Positions 1 to 4,865 of a DNA stretch of 6,131 nt are shown piece by piece. The notes below the pieces were generated by a model. The model ran no database searches. It was not told where the DNA came from and was given only the letters and a program-made list of their open reading frames with translations. Origin of the DNA: Planctomycetota bacterium (GTDB lineage: Bacteria; Planctomycetota; Planctomycetia; Pirellulales; Thermoguttaceae); contig JANXQG010000466.1 of assembly GCA_025356915.1 (NCBI GenBank), forward strand, positions 1-6,131, given 5' to 3'. How positions within the stretch are numbered: the stretch's first letter is position 1; each line of letters starts with the position of its first letter. A program made the position numbers and the translations under genes.

Positions 1-6
1 TACTGT

Positions 7-63
7 CGTAGGACGGATTGGCAATCCGTCGAATTGCAGGACGGATTGCCAATCCGTCCTACG
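7..63. repeat. Nested inverted repeat downstream of the PDZ gene
   Basis: Positions 7-30 and 40-63 are perfect reverse complements (24 bp) separated by a 9-base loop (31-39). Each arm is itself palindromic. In the left arm, gacggatt (12-19) pairs with aatccgtc (23-30) around ggc. In the right arm, 38-47 pairs with 51-60 around gcc. The sequence can therefore fold as one long hairpin or as two small ones. It begins 39 bases beyond the stop codon of the PDZ gene. There is no T-run on the minus-strand exit side, so it is not a textbook intrinsic terminator, although such a hairpin could protect a 3' end. Its form suggests a dispersed REP- or MITE-like repeat, which is an inference because only one full copy is visible here. 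Confidence 0.85.
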
Positions 64-101
64 GCAAAGTCCGACACTTATTGATGCGCCGTTCCTTACT
101 C

Positions 102-1145
102 CTAATCGGGCCTCGGCACAGACTTCTTTTTAGCGTTGCTCGGCAACGCATCGACCGATTGGCGTAGCTCGTCGATCTGCTTCTGTAGGTCGTTCAAACG
201 CTTTTCGACGTCGGGCAAGATCATGTGCTGATTCAAAATTCCCGTTGGGCCAACCGCGCTGCCGAAGTAGATCCCCGTCCCGCCGTCCGGTCCGCCCGGC
301 TTGGCGATTTGGATGCGGTCGAAGAAAATATGCAACAACTTCTCAATCTCCGGGCGAATTTTTTCGGGAATTTTACTCAAGTTGTTCGACGTACCTTCCC
401 ACTTTTCCTTGTCGTGCGTCACCAAGACCTTGGCGGGCTCCACGCCACGACCATGGATTTCGACCCTTGAACCGTCGGCTAGCTTGGTCTCGACATGAAC
501 CATCACTTCAACACTTGAAGATGCACCACCCGGAATGCTCGGTGTCGAGCCGCCGGAGGGAAGGATCTGACCGGGACGGATGATATTGAATTGCAACGGC
601 CGGCCTTCCGTGAAATTCGGATCAACCTTCCTGATCCCGCCGAGAACCGGTGCGCCCTCGGGAATCCACAGCCCCTGCATCGCCGCACCCAGCTTATGTT
701 CGGGCCGCTTGGTTGGTGTGACGATCACGGTTTCGTGCTTGCCGGCGCGAAGAAGTTCCATGGTCAACTTGCCATCCTTCACTTGGTGGATCAACTGCAT
801 CAGGTCGCCAAGATCGGTCAACGTCTTGTCATTGCCCTTGAGAAGAATATCGTACTGCTGGACTCCCGCCTTGGCCGCCGGACTCTCCGACTGGAGGGCT
901 TCGACAAACAGCCCTTGGTTCTTGGGCAGCTTCAATTGGGCCTGCAATGCGGGTGAAGGACGCGATACAATCACTCCGAGCCAGTATTCATCCCGATCCG
1001 CCAGAACACCGTGGGCCTCGCCAGCCGCTACCTCGGCCTGCGCTGAACTGACGACGATCGGCATCGATGCATCATCGGCGAAGGCAACCGTGGCCGCAAA
1101 CCAAGCAGTCACGATGGCCGCAGTACCTAGTTTCCAAGCCAACAT
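102..1145 (-). CDS. Secreted PDZ-domain protein
   Basis: Predicted exported protein of 347 residues. The N-terminus is a signal peptide: a short charged start, a hydrophobic stretch at about residues 7-22, and an A-F-A cleavage motif at 21-23. A PDZ domain covers about residues 52-145, including the YWLGVIV strand (54-60) and the typical SPAAKAG...DILL segment (88-102). Residues about 212-275 form a charged module with alternating strand-like residues, then an IPEKIRPEIEKLL helix (259-271). Residues 311-333 look like a short coiled coil, followed by a basic tail. No trypsin-like or other protease domain is present, so it should bind peptides or proteins rather than cut them. The ATG at 1145 is favoured by AGAGGA at 1158-1153 with a 7-base spacer. 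It lies 126 bp after the anti-sigma gene on the same strand, so a role in the same envelope-signalling pathway is plausible but unproven. Confidence 0.8.
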   Translation of the reverse strand: MLAWKLGTAAIVTAWFAATVAFADDASMPIVVSSAQAEVAAGEAHGVLADRDEYWLGVIVSRPSPALQAQLKLPKNQGLFVEALQSESPAAKAGVQQYDILLKGNDKTLTDLGDLMQLIHQVKDGKLTMELLRAGKHETVIVTPTKRPEHKLGAAMQGLWIPEGAPVLGGIRKVDPNFTEGRPLQFNIIRPGQILPSGGSTPSIPGGASSSVEVMVHVETKLADGSRVEIHGRGVEPAKVLVTHDKEKWEGTSNNLSKIPEKIRPEIEKLLHIFFDRIQIAKPGGPDGGTGIYFGSAVGPTGILNQHMILPDVEKRLNDLQKQIDELRQSVDALPSNAKKKSVPRPD

Positions 1146-1152
1146 GATTTAT

Positions 1153-1158
1153 TCCTCT
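1153..1158 (-). promoter_or_regulatory. Ribosome binding site of the PDZ gene
   Basis: The minus strand reads AGAGGA, ending 7 bases before the ATG at 1145. It fixes that start. The rest of the gap 1146-1271 shows no convincing promoter or terminator, only a weak GGCAC/GTGCC palindrome near 1233-1244 with too small a loop to be a strong hairpin. The PDZ gene may therefore be read from the sigma promoter upstream. Confidence 0.6.
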
Positions 1159-1271
1159 GAATAAGAACAATCCGTCCAGCCCGACACCTATCCGAGTGCA
1201 AGGGACAGGGGTGGGCAAAGAGGACATCTCGTGGCACAAGTGCCGGGGCTGAACGTGTGAATGTTTTCAAT

Positions 1272-2024
1272 CTACAGTGACGGTCGGCCGACGTAATGGA
1301 TTTCGATGTGATCGACGGGAACCACCAGACGGCGACCGTCTTTCATCTGCACGGGAACGATTTCACGCTGCTGCACGACGCGATGGCCCGACTGCTCAAA
1401 GGCTTGCTGCAATTCCGGTGGGATGATATCCGGAACGTGCTCCAGCATGTTCTGGTCAAGTGTGTCGCGGCGCAGTGCCGGTACGCAGAAGTTCTCGGTC
1501 TGGCCATTCGGCGACTTGGCGGCGGAGAGCGTGACCATCTCCCAGTTGTCTGCCGCTGGCGTTGCCGGCACGGCATGAACCTCTGGAGACGCGGCAGGCG
1601 ATGCCCCAGAATTGGCGAGCGGGAACTTGTCGACGGCCGTTTTCAAAAGCGATGAATCGGGTGAGTGCGACGAACCACCCGACCAGCCGCGAACGACAAC
1701 CAGGGCAATCAGAAAACTGGCCGCTACCGTCAACATCGTCGCCGCATACTGACGCCAGCTTTGCCGCCGACCGGTAGGCTCAGCCTGCGAGATCGGTTCC
1801 GTGCGCACCAGCTCCTGCGCCGCTGACGGGACAATCTGACCCAATTCCGCTTTCCAGCACTGAGCTTCCAGAAACGCCAAGGCACAGCGACGCCACCCGC
1901 CGGTTTCGTGCTCCAACTGCACGAGCAACGCGCGGCGGTCGGCCTCGCTCAGTTCCCCATCGACCAGTAGATCGAATTGGCACTCTGGGGTTGTCTTGTG
2001 GATGCTTTCGTCAAAAACGCTCAT
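1272..2024 (-). CDS. Membrane anti-sigma factor (zinc-less)
   Basis: A 250-residue single-pass membrane protein and the probable regulator of the sigma factor encoded just upstream. The cytoplasmic N-terminal part (about 1-90) contains FDLLVDGELSEADRRALL (17-34), then GGWRRCALAFLEAQCW (42-57). This arrangement is like anti-sigma N-terminal domains, in which a short helix holds the DGELSE-type motif. The His-x3-Cys-x2-Cys zinc motif of ZAS proteins is absent. A transmembrane helix spans about residues 93-112. A Ser/Pro/Ala-rich linker follows (about 116-158), then an extracytoplasmic tail to residue 250 rich in strand-like residues (REIVPVQ..., RRLVVPVDHIEIHYVG). The start at 2024 has TGAGGT at 2036-2031 with a 6-base spacer and overlaps the sigma stop as ATGA, so the two should be translationally coupled. 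The inhibitory role is inferred from architecture and position. Confidence 0.75.
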   Translation of the reverse strand: MSVFDESIHKTTPECQFDLLVDGELSEADRRALLVQLEHETGGWRRCALAFLEAQCWKAELGQIVPSAAQELVRTEPISQAEPTGRRQSWRQYAATMLTVAASFLIALVVVRGWSGGSSHSPDSSLLKTAVDKFPLANSGASPAASPEVHAVPATPAADNWEMVTLSAAKSPNGQTENFCVPALRRDTLDQNMLEHVPDIIPPELQQAFEQSGHRVVQQREIVPVQMKDGRRLVVPVDHIEIHYVGRPSL

Positions 2025-2593
2025 GGTTTGACCTCAATCACTTCCAATTTGACCAACTCGGCTCGCAGTCGCAATCGGGCACGATGCAGGCGCGCTTCGA
2101 TTGCGCTTTCAGTAATGCCCAGGTGTTCGGCCAACTGACGGTAACTCCAATCTTCGGTGTATTTCAGCAGGAGGATTTCAACATCGCGTCGCGGTATGCA
2201 CTTCATCGCTTTGCGGATCTGCCCCTTGCGCTCTTTGGCCAGCAGCCATTCCAGCGGGCTGTTCCCCCGATCGTATTCAGTGGGCTGGGTTCGCTGGACG
2301 AAGCGGTCGAGCAACTTGCGGCGGCGACCTTGCTTACGGCGGTAAAGCAGCGAATGGATGACTGCTAACCGATAAAGCCAGGGTGTAACCTTCTCCACAT
2401 CATTGATCGGCGCCTGCTGCCGAACGGCGGCCAGCGAGACTTCCTGCATTACCTCGTCCACGGCTTGTGCTTCACCAACACGTGCGTAAACCACGGTTCG
2501 CAGCCAGCGATCGTGCGATACTAGCACGGCCGGCCAATCGATCCTTGGTTTATTGTCGGTTTCGTTCGTGGGGCGAGATTTAGGCTGCCTCAT
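2021..2593 (-). CDS. RNA polymerase sigma factor, ECF type
   Basis: A 190-residue sigma-70 family protein with the two-domain layout of extracytoplasmic-function sigma factors. Region 2 covers about residues 24-92 (LRTVVYARVGEAQAVDEVMQ, then PWLYRLAVIHSLLYRRK, the core- and -10-binding part). A linker spans about 93-118. Region 4 covers about 121-181, with the helix-turn-helix WSYRQLAEHLGITESAIEAR (149-168) for the -35 element. It should direct RNA polymerase to a regulon in response to an envelope signal relayed by the anti-sigma factor. The open frame extends to a TTG at 2677, but the ATG at 2593 is preferred. The extra 28 residues (hydrophobic, Cys-containing) do not look like sigma sequence, and a candidate promoter lies inside that extension. 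No strong Shine-Dalgarno sequence is seen before 2593. The stop overlaps the anti-sigma start by 4 bases. Confidence 0.88.
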   Translation of the reverse strand: MRQPKSRPTNETDNKPRIDWPAVLVSHDRWLRTVVYARVGEAQAVDEVMQEVSLAAVRQQAPINDVEKVTPWLYRLAVIHSLLYRRKQGRRRKLLDRFVQRTQPTEYDRGNSPLEWLLAKERKGQIRKAMKCIPRRDVEILLLKYTEDWSYRQLAEHLGITESAIEARLHRARLRLRAELVKLEVIEVKP

Positions 2594-2648
2594 GACCAAT
2601 AGAAATGTTACCGCAGGAGGGAAATACCTTGCAGAAAAGACACAACTT

Positions 2649-2677
2649 ATTATTGTACAATGGATTGGGGAGGACAA
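2649..2677 (-). promoter_or_regulatory. Candidate promoter of the sigma/anti-sigma genes
   Basis: On the minus strand TTGTCC (2677-2672) and AATAAT (2654-2649) are separated by 17 bases. This is a reasonable housekeeping-type -35/-10 pair, with the -10 matching TATAAT at 5 of 6 positions. Transcription would begin near 2642, giving a leader of about 49 bases before the ATG at 2593. An ECF-type AAC/CGT autoregulatory promoter was looked for and not found at usual spacing. Confidence 0.35.
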
Positions 2678-2682
2678 GGTAA

Positions 2683-2810
2683 GGTCAGGAGAACTACAAA
2701 GTCCGGGGTCCGGTCCATTTTTCGGCGAGAACGGATGAAATTCTTCAGGGTTCCTTGCCCGAAAACATCGACCCGACCCCTTCGCGTTGGAATTTTCAGT
2801 TCTCCTGCCC
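2683..2810. repeat. Long imperfect inverted-repeat element
   Basis: The outer arms, 2686-2695 (caggagaact) and 2798-2807 (agttctcctg), are perfect 10-bp complements. Pairing goes on with gaps through 2698-2704 against 2789-2795. After an 8-base one-sided bulge, 2705-2725 pairs with 2759-2780 at 19 positions, with two mismatches (2711/2774, 2716/2769) and one bulged base (2766). About 33 bases remain as the loop (2726-2758). The outermost bases 2683-2684 and 2809-2810 may pair as well. It fills most of the gap between btaB and the sigma gene. The shape, with GGGGTC-type stems and TTTTCGG inner ends, resembles REP or MITE units mobilised by Y1 (TnpA-REP) transposases. That family assignment is inference. 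No target-site duplication is evident. In RNA it could also separate the two transcription units. Confidence 0.75.
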
Positions 2811-2837
2811 CGGTCGAAGAGTTTTCAGGCCCCTTTT

Positions 2838-3602
2838 TCATGAAATCTCCGTTCCTTTGGTGTTGCTCGTCGAGAACGCCTTCCGCCCAATAAACGTGTA
2901 ATACGGCACGCGGATCAGCGGAAGGTAGGGTACTTTTGCCCGCTTCTCTTCCAATCGCAGCGTACTGAAGTTCCTCTGCAAATAGGGAATGTGGTCCGGC
3001 GATAAGAATACGTTGTCCGAGCCGAACCAGGTAGGCCAGAAAGTTCGCGTAGACCAGGAATGCCGCTTGAGGCCCTCGGCTGGATACTTCCGCGCGACGA
3101 AGAAGTCGGTCACGCCGATCGTTCCCCCGGGGCGCAACATCGCCAAGGCGTTGTCGATCGCGGCAAACCAATCGGGGATCATCGTCAGCGAGTAGGAAAA
3201 GGTTACCACATCGGCCGGGCCGTCGGCGGGCCGAAAAGCCGTTGCGTCGTCGGCGACGGCCTCGACGTTTTTCCACCCGCTGGCCGCGCACCGCTTTCGT
3301 GCAACCGCAAGCAGCGAGTCGCAGAGATCGACCAGATAGACCTTTCTCGCCTTGTGTAAATCGGCGCTGATCGGCTCCAGGTTTGCCCCCGTCCCGCCAC
3401 CCAAATCGACCCATACCCCGCCTTCCGGCACGGGGATCGACTGGTACATCGCTTCGCGGCCTTGCAATAATCGACGGCGGAAATCATCGTAAGCCTCGGC
3501 CTGGCCGGAGTAAAACGATTCCAACCGCGCGGCATGGTCCTTGCCCCGGACCGGCTTGGCCACGATGTGGTAAAGAACGCGAAGATCAGTAAGGATCGAC
3601 AT
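2838..3602 (-). CDS. btaB: BtaB-like SAM-dependent N-methyltransferase of betaine lipid synthesis
   Basis: Class I methyltransferase of 254 residues, predicted to methylate diacylglyceryl-homoserine three times with SAM to give diacylglyceryl-N,N,N-trimethylhomoserine (DGTS). SAM-binding motif I is VDLGGGTGANL (65-75). The acidic residue ending the second strand is D92 in VYLVDLCD. ADDATAF (117-123) and the DVVTFSYSLTMIPDW segment (131-145) follow, then LRPGGTIGVTDFF (156-168). The C-terminal part, with FWPTWFGSDNVFLSPDHIPYL (188-208) and PYYTFIGRK, is what I associate with methyltransferases paired with DUF3419 proteins. Its ATG overlaps the btaA stop by one base (TAATG). No Shine-Dalgarno sequence is visible, so translation probably depends on coupling. 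The function rests mainly on the pairing with btaA; as a lone gene it could only be called a methyltransferase. Confidence 0.83.
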   Translation of the reverse strand: MSILTDLRVLYHIVAKPVRGKDHAARLESFYSGQAEAYDDFRRRLLQGREAMYQSIPVPEGGVWVDLGGGTGANLEPISADLHKARKVYLVDLCDSLLAVARKRCAASGWKNVEAVADDATAFRPADGPADVVTFSYSLTMIPDWFAAIDNALAMLRPGGTIGVTDFFVARKYPAEGLKRHSWSTRTFWPTWFGSDNVFLSPDHIPYLQRNFSTLRLEEKRAKVPYLPLIRVPYYTFIGRKAFSTSNTKGTEIS

Positions 3603-4795
3603 TATGCGGCCAGATCAGCGATGTGGAAACTGCCGTAGGTGTGTACGCGACATTGGGTATGAAGTTCTTCGGCCAAGGAGCGATCGTAGGTCAACAATTC
3701 ACCGATCGAGCGCGATTTGCCATCAACCACAATCCGCGCCTGATCGACGAATTCGGTCCGCATGCCGGCGCTGCGCCAGAGAATCCGTGTGTTGGGTGCC
3801 GCGCGGCGGACAATCCATTGCCACTCCTGGGCCAAAAGCGGCAGCCGCCGCGTTGAAAGCCAATCCATGTGATCCAGAAGCACAAAACGCGAAATCGGCC
3901 GCGGATCCTTCGTCAAGAAGCCTTCCACCGAGTCGGTATGCGTCTGCACGCGATCGGCCAAACCTTCGTGGAGCTTCTGGAAATTCTCGGGTTTAAGGTA
4001 CTCCGGGCAACATTCCGGTGTATAGTGGCCGGTCATGTAAACTCGCCAGAAGTAGTTTTCGCTCAGCGGCAGCCGAGCGAAAACCGTCTCGACGCAATCC
4101 TGAACGAACTGGCTGATTCCACCCCGGTATTGCGTTTCAATCTGGTGCCGCTGGGCCTGCGGAACGCCGAGCAGCGAGAGGATTGTATCGCGGCGCAGGG
4201 CGAAACGCATCGACTTGGACCAAAATCGCTCGCGAAGGCACCGATCGTAGATCTCTCGCTGCTCGGCGATGGTCGCACACTGGAGCAAGTCGTTGAAATA
4301 AGGCCGCAACTTGGCCACGCGATTGATATACAGATTGATTAACATGGCGAACGTGCCACAGGTGCCGCGGAAATAGAACGGCCGGCGGTTCTTCGGATCG
4401 AAAAAGTCGATCCAGCGATCCCAGTAGTGTTGCGGCCACTCGGATAACGCGGGACGCAATTTATCCTCATAGATTTTCTTCGCGTCCGGCAGTTGGCCTT
4501 CGCCGAACATGGCGAAGAAGTCTTCGTACTGGAGATTGCGGATGCCTGCCAGTTTCAGGTCCAATAGCGCATTCTGCCGCGGATTCATGTCGACGGCCAC
4601 CACTTGCTTCGGACCAGCCAGGGCGTAGTCCAAGGCATTGCAGCCGGCAGAGGTGATCACCAGGATCGTGTCGTCGGCCATGATTCTCAGTGCCTGGCGA
4701 TCCAGCCGGGGATCTTCCCAGCAGGTGTTGTAGACTAGGTTATGGCCGTGGACCAGTTTGAATACCTGTCCACCGGCCCATTCGCGAATCGACAT
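3602..4795 (-). CDS. btaA: BtaA, SAM:diacylglycerol 3-amino-3-carboxypropyltransferase (DUF3419)
   Basis: Predicted first enzyme of betaine lipid synthesis: it moves the 3-amino-3-carboxypropyl group of SAM onto the sn-3 hydroxyl of diacylglycerol, giving diacylglyceryl-homoserine. It acts at the membrane, though no transmembrane helix is obvious. The 397 residues are near the usual length for the family. Visible DUF3419 features are VYNTCWEDP (21-29), the SAM-binding fold with ILVITSAGCNALDYAL (44-59) and VVAVDMNPRQNALLDLK (65-81), FVLLDHMDWL (304-313), RILWRSAG (337-344) and a C-terminal RVHTYGSFHIADL (383-395). The frame is open to 5041, but the start is placed at 4795. AGGGAG (4808-4803) lies 7 bases upstream, homology-like sequence begins there, and the 82-residue extension is antisense-like sequence overlapping dnaE. 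btaB follows with a TAATG overlap. Confidence 0.9.
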   Translation of the reverse strand: MSIREWAGGQVFKLVHGHNLVYNTCWEDPRLDRQALRIMADDTILVITSAGCNALDYALAGPKQVVAVDMNPRQNALLDLKLAGIRNLQYEDFFAMFGEGQLPDAKKIYEDKLRPALSEWPQHYWDRWIDFFDPKNRRPFYFRGTCGTFAMLINLYINRVAKLRPYFNDLLQCATIAEQREIYDRCLRERFWSKSMRFALRRDTILSLLGVPQAQRHQIETQYRGGISQFVQDCVETVFARLPLSENYFWRVYMTGHYTPECCPEYLKPENFQKLHEGLADRVQTHTDSVEGFLTKDPRPISRFVLLDHMDWLSTRRLPLLAQEWQWIVRRAAPNTRILWRSAGMRTEFVDQARIVVDGKSRSIGELLTYDRSLAEELHTQCRVHTYGSFHIADLAA

Positions 4796-4802
4796 AAGTT
4801 TT

Positions 4803-4808
4803 CTCCCT
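4803..4808 (-). promoter_or_regulatory. Ribosome binding site of btaA
   Basis: The minus strand reads AGGGAG, ending 7 bases before the ATG at 4795. It supports that start over the far upstream ones in the same frame. Confidence 0.65.
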
Positions 4809-4817
4809 GCGCCTTTT

Positions 4818-4846
4818 GTTGTAAAGTGTTTGCGTCGCTTCGTCAA
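4818..4846 (-). promoter_or_regulatory. Promoter of btaAB
   Basis: On the minus strand TTGACG (4846-4841) is followed after 17 bases by TACAAC (4823-4818). The -35 matches TTGACA at 5 of 6 positions and the -10 matches TATAAT at 4 of 6. Transcription would begin near 4811, leaving a leader of about 16 bases that just contains the ribosome binding site. It lies wholly in the 70-bp gap after dnaE. No Pho-box-like direct repeat (CTGTCAT type) is visible in the gap. Confidence 0.5.
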
Positions 4847-4865
4847 TCGCCAACCTGGGTTGTTG

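Noticed and set aside
580..1164. Plus-strand open frame of 194 codons.
   Set aside because: It is a shadow of the PDZ gene, whose signal peptide and domain make the minus strand the coding one.
1168..1187. caatccgtcc plus ccgacac, resembling the right side of the 7-63 repeat and its flank.
   Set aside because: Only a 10-base and a 7-base match with different spacing; such a match could arise by chance in 6 kb, so a decayed repeat copy is not supported.
1233..1244. GGCAC/GTGCC palindrome in the anti-sigma to PDZ gap as a terminator.
   Set aside because: The loop would be two bases, the stem is short and there is no T-run.
2594..2677. N-terminal extension of the sigma factor to a TTG start.
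   Set aside because: The added 28 residues are not sigma-like, there is no ribosome binding site for the TTG, and a -35/-10 pair lies inside it.
2650..2841. A 63-codon minus-strand frame starting in an ATGA overlap with the btaB stop.
   Set aside because: It runs straight through the inverted-repeat element and the candidate sigma promoter, and its product looks like translated repeat sequence with no recognisable domain.
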